Positions 44,754-54,191 of a stretch of DNA of 64,000 bases are shown here, piece after piece. The position numbers were made by a program, and so were the translations under genes. The stretch is from assembly GCA_041675005.1 (NCBI GenBank), contig JBAYUQ010000003.1, forward strand, positions 62,001 through 126,000, written 5' to 3'. This stretch comes from PGYR01 sp041675005. GTDB taxonomy: Bacteria > Bacteroidota > Ignavibacteria > Kapaibacteriales > UBA2268. The first letter of the stretch is position 1; every line of letters begins with the position of its first letter. The notes below the pieces were generated by a model. That model saw only the letters and a list, made by a program, of their open reading frames with translations. It ran no database searches and was not told where the DNA came from.

Positions 44754-44791
44754 CCTGGACTCTTCGGACACTGCGTACCCTCTGAGTGAAG
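44754..44791 (-). repeat. Second copy of the GTCGAAG-type dispersed repeat
   Basis: The reverse complement shares CACTC.GA, GCA..TGT, CGAAG and AGAGTCCAGG in order with 22542-22587. It lies between the M14 peptidase and the PD40-OmpA gene terminator. Confidence 0.55.
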
Positions 44792-44818
44792 GGGTTACAA
44801 AGAGTTTTAGGTATGACA

Positions 44819-44853
44819 CAAAAAATGGCTGTCTCTTTGTAAAGACAGCCATT
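44819..44853 (-). terminator. Rho-independent terminator of the PD40-OmpA gene
   Basis: Arms AATGGCTGTCT (44824-44834) and AGACAGCCATT (44843-44853) match perfectly around 8 nt and are followed on the minus strand by a T-run. Confidence 0.88.
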
Positions 44854-44884
44854 CTAAATATACGTGAATAATCGAATCCTAAAT

Positions 44885-46357
44885 TTATATAGAAACAATA
44901 ACTAGTTCTACTCTTCTGTTCTTAGCTCTAGCCTCGTCAGATGTGTCCACTATTAGTGGTTGTGATTTACCGAAGCCCTTAGTCCCAATACGACCTGATT
45001 GGATACCATTATTACCAAGATAAGTGCTAACAGCTTTCGCTCTTTCCAATGATAGATTGTTGTTATAATCGTCAGCTCCTCTATCGTCTGTATGACCGTG
45101 AAGCTCGATTTTGACATCTGGGTTATCATTCAAGAATTTTGTTAATCTTGCTAGCTCTGGTTTCGATTCATTTTGCAATGTCGATTTATCAAAATCAAAG
45201 AATATAAGCAAACGAGTTTTACCTTTAGCTATTTTGCTAAGCGTTATATTTTTCGTTATATCTTTATTAGTAATAGCCGAAGATATATTGAAATTCTCCG
45301 AATAGAATAGATACCCTTCGCTCTCAGCCGTTATGGAGTAATTTCTCCCAGCCGTAAGTACCGAGCTATATTCACCAGTTATATCATCACTTCTTAGGTT
45401 AGCTACTACTTGTCCAGTAGTCAAATCAGTAATAGTTATATCAGAGCCAAGCGGTGAGCTATCATCTATATCTCTAACATTACCGTGTACGAATACTACA
45501 TCCTCTGCTACATGCGGATTAGGTACAGCTGAATATATATTGAAATTTGCTTTCTCAGATGGCTTGTTAGTACTAAAGAAAGCAGTTTCTGAGTTAGCTG
45601 CAACTACATAGAAATGTTCATCATATTCAGTATTGATAGCAGCACCAGCATTTTTGAATCCGAAGGCATTTTTGTCTGAATTTATTTTTGCAAAATAAAT
45701 ATCGAATCCACCCTCACCACCAGATTTATTGCTTGAGTAAGTAAATGTCTTATTATCGGCAGCTATGAAAGGGCTCATCTCATCAGAGTCTGTATTCACT
45801 GAAGCCAATTCTTTTGCTTGTGACCATCCTTCTCTAGTGCGTTCCGAATAAAAGATATTTGTTCCTTCTGCTGTAGAAGGTCTATCACTTACAAAGTACA
45901 AAGTGCGCCCATCACTCGTTAGTGAAGGTTGCGAATCCCAGTATTTACTATTCACTGCCAATCCCAAGTTCTGTACATCAGTCCAAGAGCCGTTTACTTT
46001 TCTTGCACTATATAGGTCAGTTCTACCTATACCATCTACACCATGGTTGTAAGAAGCGAATATCATATATTGACCATCGGGAGTAAGAGTAGCTGAACCA
46101 TTTTGGTCACCGGAGTTTACATCGCTATCTACTTTTTCTGATATTTCCCATTTACCGTTTTTTAGTTTAGCGTGGTAAAGAGTTTGCTCACCAGATTTAT
46201 CAGCTGTGAAATACATCTCATTAGCTCGGAGAGTAATACCACTCGAAAAATCATCGCCATCAGTGTTCACTCCTATCGGACTAACTATTACATTTTGTCC
46301 GAAAGCTAAGGAGAATGACGCTACTACTAAAGCTATATATATACTTAAGTTTTTCAT
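44885..46357 (-). CDS. OmpA-family protein with PD40 propeller (PorE-like)
   Basis: A signal peptide (about 1-20) is followed by WD40-like PD40 blades (SPIGVNTDGDDFSSGITL, YLIFASYNHG-like and SPFIAADNKTFTYSSNKSGG) to about residue 270. A carboxypeptidase-regulatory-like beta domain (about 290-370) comes next. A C-terminal OmpA peptidoglycan-binding domain (FFDFDKSTLQNESKPELARL, IELHGHTDDRGADDYN and SLERAKAVSTYLGNNGI) follows. The same order, apart from TPRs, occurs in PorE of the type IX secretion system. It lies 15 nt after the PorT-like gene. Confidence 0.85.
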   Translation of the reverse strand: MKNLSIYIALVVASFSLAFGQNVIVSPIGVNTDGDDFSSGITLRANEMYFTADKSGEQTLYHAKLKNGKWEISEKVDSDVNSGDQNGSATLTPDGQYMIFASYNHGVDGIGRTDLYSARKVNGSWTDVQNLGLAVNSKYWDSQPSLTSDGRTLYFVSDRPSTAEGTNIFYSERTREGWSQAKELASVNTDSDEMSPFIAADNKTFTYSSNKSGGEGGFDIYFAKINSDKNAFGFKNAGAAINTEYDEHFYVVAANSETAFFSTNKPSEKANFNIYSAVPNPHVAEDVVFVHGNVRDIDDSSPLGSDITITDLTTGQVVANLRSDDITGEYSSVLTAGRNYSITAESEGYLFYSENFNISSAITNKDITKNITLSKIAKGKTRLLIFFDFDKSTLQNESKPELARLTKFLNDNPDVKIELHGHTDDRGADDYNNNLSLERAKAVSTYLGNNGIQSGRIGTKGFGKSQPLIVDTSDEARAKNRRVELVIVSI

Positions 46358-46372
46358 ATTAATTTCTCCTTA

Positions 46373-47248
46373 TTATAGGTTTTCAAACCATAAAGTGACA
46401 GAAAAGCGGATTTGGTTTACCGATTGATTAGTGATAAGCAAGTCCTTTGGGTCTTGAGTTATTCTTTGGTTTATATTACCTAGAGTAACATCATCGTAAG
46501 TTGTTAATCCCAAATTGTAGATTAGTTGTGGTGCTAAGTATAGGTTGTTACCGACTTTGAATTTATAACCAGCACCAATATTAAGGGCTACACGCGTTTC
46601 CGAAAAATCTCTACTAAAAGATTCTGCTTTTGAGCTCTGATCTGAGTCTGGTACTTCTGTATTGTAAGTCGCAAAATCCACATTCTCAGTATAAACGACA
46701 TCAGATGTCTGAGTCCCCATACCTAATTGAATAGATGGGCCTATCAAGAAATAAAGCTCTTCTGTTGCATTTATTCTTAGATTTGGTTCTATGTTGAAGA
46801 AACTATACTTTTCTGTTACATCCATATTAGCTAGTCCGGTTCCTATATATAAACCAGAAAAAGCATCTTGGAAATCCACTATTCCATCTTGATCATTGCT
46901 ATAGCTAATAGAATTATAAAGCAATTTCAGATGGAGTCCGAAGGTATTACTCAAATCGTAATCAACGAAAACACCTAAGTGAGGAGATATACCGCTTAAC
47001 GATTCAAAAATATTGTAAACTGAGTTAGCTGTTGTTGAATTTCCAAATTCATCTATCCAATTCAAATCTGCTCCATACATATTATAACTCAACCCACCTT
47101 CTAGACCCACTGCCCAAGGGCGTTTACCCGATTTCGTTGGTGAGTCGCCATCTACTCGACCCTTAGGTCGGAGTACGTCTTCTTGCGAATAGCTGCTCAT
47201 AGTCATAAGACTTGTGGCTATTAAAATCAAAACTATTTTTTTCATCAC
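46373..47248 (-). CDS. PorT-like outer-membrane beta-barrel protein
   Basis: A signal peptide (about 1-21) precedes a barrel with strands such as RPWAVGLEGGLSYNMYGADL, FGLHLKLLYNSISYSND and the closing RFSVTLWFENL with a terminal aromatic region. It resembles the outer-membrane beta-barrel (PorT/OMP_b-brl_2) families of Bacteroidota. Its stop is 15 nt before the PD40-OmpA start, so the two are likely one operon, perhaps with the upstream deoxyhypusine-synthase-like gene (69-nt gap). Its specific role is inferred only from context. Confidence 0.7.
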   Translation of the reverse strand: MMKKIVLILIATSLMTMSSYSQEDVLRPKGRVDGDSPTKSGKRPWAVGLEGGLSYNMYGADLNWIDEFGNSTTANSVYNIFESLSGISPHLGVFVDYDLSNTFGLHLKLLYNSISYSNDQDGIVDFQDAFSGLYIGTGLANMDVTEKYSFFNIEPNLRINATEELYFLIGPSIQLGMGTQTSDVVYTENVDFATYNTEVPDSDQSSKAESFSRDFSETRVALNIGAGYKFKVGNNLYLAPQLIYNLGLTTYDDVTLGNINQRITQDPKDLLITNQSVNQIRFSVTLWFENL

Positions 47249-47317
47249 CTACTAACTCCGTTGATTGATTTTAGATGTTTTTCAAACTGTTGTAATACTA
47301 TTACTTAAGTTAACAAA

Positions 47318-48292
47318 TTATTTATTTAATAGCCAAGCAAAAATTAGAGGTGCGACTATAGTAGCATCTGATTCTATTATGAATTTTGGTGTATCTATAT
47401 CTAATTTACCCCAAGTTATCTTCTCATTAGGAACTGCTCCAGAGTATGAGCCAAAGCTAGTTGTAGAGTCAGAAATTTGACAGAAATAGCTCCAGAATGG
47501 AATAGTTTGTATTTCCATATCTTGATAAAGCATTGGTACTACGCAAATAGGGAAGTCACCTGCTATACCTCCACCTATTTGGAAGAATCCAAGACCATTG
47601 TCCTTTGTATTTTTAATATAATAATCTGCTAAAAATGTCATATATTCTATTCCACTCTTCATTGTACTCGGTTTTAAATCACCTTTCATGCAATATGATG
47701 CGAATATATTACCCATTGTTGAGTCTTCCCAACCTGGAACTATAATAGGTAAGTTTTTCTCAGCGGCTGCCAACATCCAAGAGTTCTTAGGGTCTATCTC
47801 GTAGTCCCCCTCAAGCACTCCCGACAGTAGCATTTTGTACATGAACTCATGTGGGAAATATCTCTCGCCATTTTCTTCAGCAGTTTTCCATATCTTATAT
47901 ATATGTTTTTGTAGCTTACGGAATGCTTCTTCTTCAGGAATACAAGTATCAGTTACTCTATTCAACCCTCTTTCTAGTAAGGCCCATTCATCTTTTGGCG
48001 TCAAATCACGATAATGGGGTACTCTTTCGTAGCTATTATGAGCTACTAAGTTCATTATATCTTCCTCGAGGTTCGCACCCGTGCAAGAGATAATATCTAC
48101 TTTTCCTTGACGAATAATCTCTGCCAGTGAGATACCCAGCTCTGCTGTACTCATTGCACCAGCGAGAGTAATCATCATTTTGTTACCCATTTCCAATTGT
48201 TTTTCGTAACCTTTGGCAGCATCTACTAATGCAGCAGAATTAAAGTGCAAAAAGTTCGTTTCTATGAACTTTGATATTGTATTTCTTTCCAT
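47318..48292 (-). CDS. Deoxyhypusine synthase family protein
   Basis: This NAD-dependent enzyme of about 324 residues matches deoxyhypusine synthase-like bacterial proteins. It shows MMITLAGAMSTAELG, DIISCTGANLEEDI, FQIGGGIAGDFPICVVP and the C-terminal ITWGKLDIDTPKF with the lysine equivalent to the imine-forming Lys of the human enzyme. Bacteria lack eIF5A, so bacterial members are thought to act in polyamine metabolism, for example homospermidine formation. I chose the second methionine (48292); an ATG at 48298 is possible. A TAATTTTG box lies 34 nt upstream. Confidence 0.88.
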   Translation of the reverse strand: MERNTISKFIETNFLHFNSAALVDAAKGYEKQLEMGNKMMITLAGAMSTAELGISLAEIIRQGKVDIISCTGANLEEDIMNLVAHNSYERVPHYRDLTPKDEWALLERGLNRVTDTCIPEEEAFRKLQKHIYKIWKTAEENGERYFPHEFMYKMLLSGVLEGDYEIDPKNSWMLAAAEKNLPIIVPGWEDSTMGNIFASYCMKGDLKPSTMKSGIEYMTFLADYYIKNTKDNGLGFFQIGGGIAGDFPICVVPMLYQDMEIQTIPFWSYFCQISDSTTSFGSYSGAVPNEKITWGKLDIDTPKFIIESDATIVAPLIFAWLLNK

Positions 48293-48318
48293 AATCAACC
48301 TTTTATTAAAAAATGTTC

Positions 48319-48326
48319 TAACTTTG
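48319..48326 (+). promoter_or_regulatory. Putative -7 box of the L,D-transpeptidase gene
   Basis: TAACTTTG matches TAnnTTTG and lies 55 nt before the ATG at 48382. It directly abuts the -7 box of the divergent gene, forming a near-palindrome. Confidence 0.4.
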
Positions 48327-48334
48327 CAAAATTA
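48327..48334 (-). promoter_or_regulatory. Putative -7 box of the deoxyhypusine-synthase-like gene
   Basis: The minus strand reads TAATTTTG, matching TAnnTTTG. With 48319-48326 it forms TAACTTTGCAAAATTA, a back-to-back divergent promoter pair. Confidence 0.4.
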
Positions 48335-48381
48335 TTAATATCTTAATATCCAAAATACTAATAAGATTAAAAAATATTATT

Positions 48382-49572
48382 ATGAAGAAAGCACTTTTTG
48401 CATTATTATTTTTATTTTTTGCTGCCTGTAGCGAATCTGACCTTCCAAAAGATATGGAAGAGGAAGACCTGACCGTTTCTAAAGAAGCTGAAGAAATAGA
48501 CCAATGCGAAAAGAGATTTATCGAGTTGGATACTTTTCCTACAATCAATTACACAACTCTGAAAATAGAAGATTACGCCCAATATTTAGAAATAAAAGAA
48601 AAGTACGCTTATAGCGATTCAAATCTATGGGCAAATAAGGCATTCATTACTCTCAATAGAAAAGAGATGAGATTTCTAAAAATAGGCGATAGCATAGTGG
48701 TTCCCGACACTATAGTACCTGATATGCGTGCCTACTCTATTTATCCACCTTACTATTGCGATGCTAAACATGTCCCAAAATTGATAATTGTATCTAATAA
48801 ATATCAATGCTATGCTGCTTATGAGAATGGTGTATTAGTCCGATTTGCAGCAGTAAATACAGGAAAAGAAAGAACTCCTACCTATCCTGGTAGATACGCT
48901 TTAGTATGGCGAGATCGACTACGTAAATCATCGCTTGACTCTAATTGGGTTTTACCTTATACGTGGAATTTCCATAGATATGCTGGGAATGCATTCCATC
49001 AGTTTGATATGCCTGGACGTGCTGTATCGCACTCATGCGTTAGGCAATTCCTGTCAGATGCTAAGTGGCTTTACAACTGGGGCAAGGGCGTACAGGTAGA
49101 TACAAATAGAAAGCAAATATGGCTTTCTGGTACTCCTGTGATAATTGAAGATATGTTCGATTATGATAGAAAGTATGGTCCCTGGTTTGACCTAGCTAAT
49201 AATAAAGAAGGTAGGGTAAAGTTATCTGGTGACCCAATGGAAGTAGAGGAAGCATACATACCTATAAAGCAAATTCCTGAGGAAATTCAAGGATGGGTTC
49301 CTAATAGAAAGAGATACTTAGCCGCCGAGGATACTCTCCGAGCAAGAGGAATAATACCAGAGAACGTAACTCTTATAGAATCTGTCAACTTCAATAAGCG
49401 AAGAAGAGAGAAGAACGAGAAAAAAATAAAAGAAGCTACTGAAAGAGCTAGGTTAGATTCCGTAAATGGAGTAAAATCGAGTACAGATATTGAAGTTATT
49501 CGTAAAAAACTGGAAGAACTGGAAGGTAAAAAGCCCCCAATTGCACCAGCCGATACCACTGAGAAACGATAG
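48382..49572 (+). CDS. L,D-transpeptidase (YkuD) lipoprotein
   Basis: A lipobox (FFAAC, Cys16) indicates a lipid-anchored periplasmic enzyme. Residues about 130-255 form the YkuD catalytic domain, with the His and the nucleophile in AVSHSCVRQF (Cys219), matching the HxxxSHGCxR motif with a Ser for Gly. The protein should cross-link peptidoglycan or attach lipoproteins. It has a basic charged C-terminal tail (about 330-396). The next gene starts right after its stop. Confidence 0.88.
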   Translation: MKKALFALLFLFFAACSESDLPKDMEEEDLTVSKEAEEIDQCEKRFIELDTFPTINYTTLKIEDYAQYLEIKEKYAYSDSNLWANKAFITLNRKEMRFLKIGDSIVVPDTIVPDMRAYSIYPPYYCDAKHVPKLIIVSNKYQCYAAYENGVLVRFAAVNTGKERTPTYPGRYALVWRDRLRKSSLDSNWVLPYTWNFHRYAGNAFHQFDMPGRAVSHSCVRQFLSDAKWLYNWGKGVQVDTNRKQIWLSGTPVIIEDMFDYDRKYGPWFDLANNKEGRVKLSGDPMEVEEAYIPIKQIPEEIQGWVPNRKRYLAAEDTLRARGIIPENVTLIESVNFNKRRREKNEKKIKEATERARLDSVNGVKSSTDIEVIRKKLEELEGKKPPIAPADTTEKR

Positions 49573-50475
49573 ATGAGTAATAAAGTAACTCACTGGAAAG
49601 CCGAGTTAATGTTGCTTTTGATGACATTAATTTGGGGAGCCACATTTCTATTTACAAAACTTGGATTGGAAAGCTGTCCTCCTTTCTTATACGTTACTCT
49701 TAGATTTACTATAGCTCTAACACTCGTTCTTATCTTTTTTCATAAATATATGAATAACATAGATAAGGAAACATGGAAAACAGGAGCAATACTGGGAATG
49801 CTTTTCGGTGGAGGATTCGTATTGCAAACAGTAGGGCTGGGAATGACCGATGTCACGAACTCTGCTTTTATAACGGGTTTGACAGTTGTACTAACTCCCT
49901 TCGCATTCAAGTTAATATCCAAAGACAAACTAATGTTTTGGCCGAAAATTGGAGTTATAATAGCGTTCATAGGTCTATATGTATTCACCAATCCAGATTT
50001 GGATAATCTGAATACCGGAGACATACTAACTCTTATTTCTACTGCTTTTTGGGCTACGTACATAACTCTAATGGACTCTTACACAAAGGGCTATAACTCG
50101 AACCGGCAAACAATGCAATTGGTGGCGATTCAGTTCCTATTCGCATTGCCTATACCTATTATAGGTTTTTTAATAGTGGAACTACCAATCCTCGAACTAA
50201 GCTTTACTAATGATTTATTAATGTCATTAGCATTCAATGCAATATTGGCAAGTTTCGTCCTAACAATTATACATACAACATACCAAAGATATACTACTCC
50301 AGTAAAAGCGGCATTAATTTTTAGTTTAGAACCTATATTTGCATCTATTTTTGCGGCTATTTTCTTAAGTGAAATATTGTCTACACTTGAGCTAATAGGT
50401 GCTACAATCCTTATGTTTGGGGTATTGACCTCCGAGTTAGGCAAGTTAATATTCGGAAAATTGAAAAAAAAGTGA
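49573..50475 (+). CDS. EamA/DMT-family transporter
   Basis: The 300-residue protein has ten hydrophobic segments and two EamA repeats (the first with MTLIWGATFLFTKLGLES, the second with ATYITLMDSYTKG and LASFVLTIIHTTYQRYTTPV). DMT proteins export amino acids, nucleosides or drugs. It starts directly after the L,D-transpeptidase stop, so it is probably coupled to that gene. The substrate is unknown. Confidence 0.88.
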   Translation: MSNKVTHWKAELMLLLMTLIWGATFLFTKLGLESCPPFLYVTLRFTIALTLVLIFFHKYMNNIDKETWKTGAILGMLFGGGFVLQTVGLGMTDVTNSAFITGLTVVLTPFAFKLISKDKLMFWPKIGVIIAFIGLYVFTNPDLDNLNTGDILTLISTAFWATYITLMDSYTKGYNSNRQTMQLVAIQFLFALPIPIIGFLIVELPILELSFTNDLLMSLAFNAILASFVLTIIHTTYQRYTTPVKAALIFSLEPIFASIFAAIFLSEILSTLELIGATILMFGVLTSELGKLIFGKLKKK

Positions 50476-50622
50476 TAAATATTTGTAATTATTTTCATTT
50501 TTTCTTTGATAATTCAAATATTAGTTATAAGTTACAATATTCTTGACTGGGTTAATCTAAATACTCTAAAAGTAGAGTGTTTTTTCAGTCATTTTTTTTA
50601 TAATTTATTTAAAGTTTATTGT

Positions 50623-50916
50623 ATGAATATATTTATTGCAAAGTTGAATTTTTCAACTACAAGCGACAGTCTTCGTGATTTATTCGAAGAGTTTGGTGAA
50701 GTTACTTCTGCCAATGTTATTATGGACAGAGTTACGGGCAAATCTAAAGGATATGGCTTCGTAGAAATGGCGAACGACGACGAAGCACAACGTGCTATCG
50801 ACGAAACTGATCAAAGTGAATTCGAAGAAAGAACAATTGTTGTTAAGAAAGCGAATCCGAGAGAAGAAAGACCAAAAAGTAACAACAGAAGATTTGATAG
50901 AGACGATAGATATTAA
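50623..50916 (+). CDS. RRM-type RNA-binding protein
   Basis: The start at 50623 (MNIFIAKLNF) is chosen; a longer frame from 50506 begins with unrelated hydrophobic residues. One RRM fills residues 1-80, with RNP2 MNIFIAKL and RNP1 GKSKGYGFVEM containing the aromatic positions, followed by a basic Arg/Asn-rich tail (about 80-97). Such small RRM proteins bind single-stranded RNA and are often cold-induced. A long 5' leader (50476-50622) and a strong terminator flank it. Confidence 0.93.
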   Translation: MNIFIAKLNFSTTSDSLRDLFEEFGEVTSANVIMDRVTGKSKGYGFVEMANDDEAQRAIDETDQSEFEERTIVVKKANPREERPKSNNRRFDRDDRY

Positions 50917-50950
50917 TCTGCGGTTTTTCTAGAAAATGATAACGACTTTA

Positions 50951-50976
50951 GGGCTGATATTTATATCAGCCCTTTT
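50951..50976 (+). terminator. Rho-independent terminator of the RRM gene
   Basis: Perfect arms GGGCTGATA (50951-50959) and TATCAGCCC (50964-50972) around 4 nt are followed by TTTT. Confidence 0.9.
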
Positions 50977-50995
50977 CATTTTTAGTCGATTTTTT

Positions 50996-51520
50996 TTATC
51001 TCTTGATAAAAGCCATATCTATTGCGACTTTTTCTACTCCTTCAATCATAGTGTATGATTTAACTATAAATTTGTCATCCCTTTCAAATTTTATCTCTAA
51101 CCGTACATCACCTTCACTAGGGAATTTGTCATAATTCTTAAATTCGAATAATTTGCTCTCAGCCAAATATTCTCCCCAATACAAAGATGGCGTTTCACCC
51201 GAATTGTCATAAGTAAGAAAATAGTATTTTGAATTATTCTTATCATACCCAACTATAAAGTATAGATTTATTTCTCCCAGTAAAAAATCCAATTTACTTT
51301 CTATCTTCAATACAGTTTTACCAAATTCTAATACTGATTTAGCTTCACCTCTTCCACCTGAAGGTATGCCATTGGATGCTCTAGTCGCATATATCACGTC
51401 CCAATCACCAAGATAATTTTCAAATATCTGATGTGAAGGTTTCGAGTAATAAGGGCTTGTGTCTTTGGCAAATAAAGTCACTGTCGTAAATAGCAATGCT
51501 ATTAAAATTATTTTTTTCAT
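50996..51520 (-). CDS. Exported DUF1579-like protein
   Basis: A signal peptide (about 1-18) precedes a lipocalin-like beta protein: HQIFENYLGDWDVIYATRAS, a glycine-rich turn, SVLEFGKTVLKIES and alternating strands to MAFIKR. It resembles DUF1579 proteins. No active-site residue is recognised. It is convergent with the RRM gene and lies downstream of alaS with 22 nt between them, so it may be co-transcribed with alaS. Confidence 0.65.
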   Translation of the reverse strand: MKKIILIALLFTTVTLFAKDTSPYYSKPSHQIFENYLGDWDVIYATRASNGIPSGGRGEAKSVLEFGKTVLKIESKLDFLLGEINLYFIVGYDKNNSKYYFLTYDNSGETPSLYWGEYLAESKLFEFKNYDKFPSEGDVRLEIKFERDDKFIVKSYTMIEGVEKVAIDMAFIKR

Positions 51521-51542
51521 ACTTTACTCAATCATTTATTCT

Positions 51543-54086
51543 TTATTTATTAAAACTAGCGACTATCTTTACGAACTCAGTTGCTAATAGTTCATCAAAC
51601 TTAGAAACATCTTTACCACCAGCAGTAGCTAGATGTGGTTTACCACCACCGCCACCACCAAGGAATTTTGCTGCCTCGCCGACTATCTTACCCGCAGGGT
51701 AAGTATTCTTGATATCATCTGAAACTACACAAACAAGCTGAACTTTATCATCTACCACAGTTCCTAGCAAACCAATTCCATTTTCTTTGAATCCTTTTCT
51801 TAGCTCGTCACCTAAATCTCGCAGCTGATCCATATTCTCAGCATCTATTCTCTTTGCCACTACGCTAATACCATTTACGTCTTTAGCTTCCGAAGAAACA
51901 TCAGATAATCCACTTGAAAGCTCTTTCGTTTTTAGGTCCGATATTTCCTTTTCCAATCGTTTTATATGGTCTTGCAGGTTTGCTTCTTTTTCTTTTTCGT
52001 TAGCTATATCGCTTTCCAATTTTCTGATATGATTAGGGATTGCGGCCCCAGATATTGCTTCTATTCTTCTAATACCCGATGCAATTGACGATTCTGAAGT
52101 GATTTTCACAAATCCAATCTCTGAAGTGTTGCTAACGTGAGTACCACCGCATAGCTCTTGCGAATAGTTATCATCCATAATCACTGCACGTACAGTCTCG
52201 CCGTACTTATCGCCGAAGTACATTTTCAGACCTTCTTTGTTCTGTGCTTCTTCTAGCGACATCACTAATGTTTCTACTTTATGAGCTTCTAGTATCTTTT
52301 CGTTCACTAGCTCTTCTATCTCTGCCATCTGTTCGGGTGTCATTTTCTCGAAGTGATTGTAATCAAATCGGAGGTAATCAGGCGAAACTAGAGAACCTTG
52401 CTGTTGGATATGTGAACCCAAAACTCTTTTCAATGCTTCATGTATTAGGTGAGTAGCACTATGATTACGCATTATGCTTTGTCTTCTTTGCTTATCAATT
52501 ATAGCTGTTGCTCTTTTACCAACTAGGTTTGCACTAGTCTCACCTTCTACGAAATGAAGGATAGCTATACCTGATTTTTTAACCCCAGTTACTTTGTAAA
52601 TTTTGCCATCTACGCTAATGGTACCAGTATCAGATATCTGTCCACCACTTTCTACATAGAAAGGAGTTTTGTCAAGTATGATTAGATTCCCTTCGGTGTG
52701 AAGAACTGTACCTTCAGATTCCATAGCCGAATAGCCAACGAACTCAGAAACGAAGTCGTAGCTATCACTTTCTGCTTGTTGGTTTACGTTCTTTCTGCTA
52801 CTTCGTGAGCGACTTTTTTGCTCTGCCATATTTTTCTCGAAACCATTCGTATCAACTGTCATCCCTTTGTCACGAGCGATTAGCTCAGTCAAATCTAGTG
52901 GGAACCCGAATGAATCGTAAAGTAGAAATGCATCATCACCGCTAATTACTTTGTCACTATTAGCCGCTAACTCTTCAAACTTTATTAGACCTTGATCCAA
53001 AGTCTGTAAGAAGCTCTCTTCTTCAGCTTTTACAATCTTAGTTATTAAATCTTTATTTTCTTTTATTTCTGGGAAAAATTCACCCATATTTTGGACTAAA
53101 ACAGGTACTAACTCAAATAGTACTGGCTTTCTGAACCCTAATTCACGAGAGAATCTAGCCGCTCTACGCAGAATTCTTCTAAGTACATATCCCCTACCCT
53201 CATTACCGGGAATAGCTCCGTCAGCAATAGAAAAGGCAAGAGTACGGATGTGATCAGCAATTACACGCATCGCTATATCGGTTTTCCCTGCTTCGCTGTG
53301 CTCATATTTTATATTTGCAAGTGCTGAGATTTTATCAATCAATGGCATAAATATATCTGTATCGTAATTCGAGTCTTTTCCTTGCAAGACTCTAACTATA
53401 CGCTCTAGTCCCATCCCAGTATCAACGTGAGTGTTCTTTAAGTTTTCTAACTCGCCTTTTTCATTTCTATTATACTGTATGAATACTAGATTCCATATTT
53501 CAATTACTCTTGGGTCATCTGCGTTTACAAGGTCACGTCCCGATTTATCAGGAGTGCCGTCATAGTGTAATTCCGAGCATGGTCCACATGGGCCGGTTTC
53601 ACCCATTTCCCAGAAATTGTCTTTCTCATCGCATTTTAGGATTCTATCTTCAGGTAAATATTTAGTCCAGATTTGGAATGCTTCATCATCTTCACGGAAA
53701 ACGGAAGCGAAGAGTCTATCTTTTGGTAAGCCCCAAACTCCTGTCAGTAACTCCCAAGCCCATTCAATAGCTTCTTCTTTGTAATAATCACCAAAACTCC
53801 AATTACCAAGCATCTCAAAAAATGTGTGGTGATATGTATCTACTCCAACTTCTTCGAGATCGTTATGCTTTCCACTTACTCTGATACATTTCTGAGTATC
53901 TACAGCACGAGTATAATCTCTAGTCCCTTGACCCAAAAATACATCTTTGAATTGGTTCATACCTGCATTAGTGAATAGCAATGTAGGGTCACCGTGTGGT
54001 ACAACGGGAGCAGATGGTACAGCTCTGTGGTCTTTTGATTTGAAAAACTCAATGAATTGGTTTCGAATTTCTTTTGATGAAAGCAT
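51543..54086 (-). CDS. alaS: Alanyl-tRNA synthetase
   Basis: This class II synthetase charges tRNA-Ala. The 847-residue protein carries RNQFIEFFKSKDHRAVPSAP and PTLLFTNAGMNQFKDVFLG at the N-terminus, HHTFFEMLGNWSFGDYYK, WEMGETGPCGPCSELHYD and NEGRGYVLRRILRRA. The editing domain shows the zinc ligands HSATHLIHEAL (HxxxH) and CGGTHVSNT (CxxxH). The C-Ala domain ends with GGGGGGKPHLATAGGK. The 850-880 residue usual size fits. It has a -7 box 30 nt upstream and is a single essential gene on the minus strand. Confidence 0.97.
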   Translation of the reverse strand: MLSSKEIRNQFIEFFKSKDHRAVPSAPVVPHGDPTLLFTNAGMNQFKDVFLGQGTRDYTRAVDTQKCIRVSGKHNDLEEVGVDTYHHTFFEMLGNWSFGDYYKEEAIEWAWELLTGVWGLPKDRLFASVFREDDEAFQIWTKYLPEDRILKCDEKDNFWEMGETGPCGPCSELHYDGTPDKSGRDLVNADDPRVIEIWNLVFIQYNRNEKGELENLKNTHVDTGMGLERIVRVLQGKDSNYDTDIFMPLIDKISALANIKYEHSEAGKTDIAMRVIADHIRTLAFSIADGAIPGNEGRGYVLRRILRRAARFSRELGFRKPVLFELVPVLVQNMGEFFPEIKENKDLITKIVKAEEESFLQTLDQGLIKFEELAANSDKVISGDDAFLLYDSFGFPLDLTELIARDKGMTVDTNGFEKNMAEQKSRSRSSRKNVNQQAESDSYDFVSEFVGYSAMESEGTVLHTEGNLIILDKTPFYVESGGQISDTGTISVDGKIYKVTGVKKSGIAILHFVEGETSANLVGKRATAIIDKQRRQSIMRNHSATHLIHEALKRVLGSHIQQQGSLVSPDYLRFDYNHFEKMTPEQMAEIEELVNEKILEAHKVETLVMSLEEAQNKEGLKMYFGDKYGETVRAVIMDDNYSQELCGGTHVSNTSEIGFVKITSESSIASGIRRIEAISGAAIPNHIRKLESDIANEKEKEANLQDHIKRLEKEISDLKTKELSSGLSDVSSEAKDVNGISVVAKRIDAENMDQLRDLGDELRKGFKENGIGLLGTVVDDKVQLVCVVSDDIKNTYPAGKIVGEAAKFLGGGGGGKPHLATAGGKDVSKFDELLATEFVKIVASFNK

Positions 54087-54115
54087 ATTTACAAATTGTT
54101 AAGTTATAATAATTC

Positions 54116-54123
54116 CAAATTTA
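54116..54123 (-). promoter_or_regulatory. Putative -7 box of alaS
   Basis: The minus strand reads TAAATTTG, matching TAnnTTTG, 30 nt from the start codon. Confidence 0.4.
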
Positions 54124-54135
54124 ACGAATTGGATA

Positions 54136-54166
54136 CAAAAAAAGCGAAACTTCGTTAGCTTCGCTT
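54136..54166 (-). terminator. Rho-independent terminator of the CDGSH gene
   Basis: The arms AAGCGAAGC and GTTTCGCTT (one mismatch/G-U) are followed on the minus strand by seven T and GTATC. It lies 26 nt past the stop. Confidence 0.82.
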
Positions 54167-54191
54167 GAAATTTATATCCTTAATCTAATAA

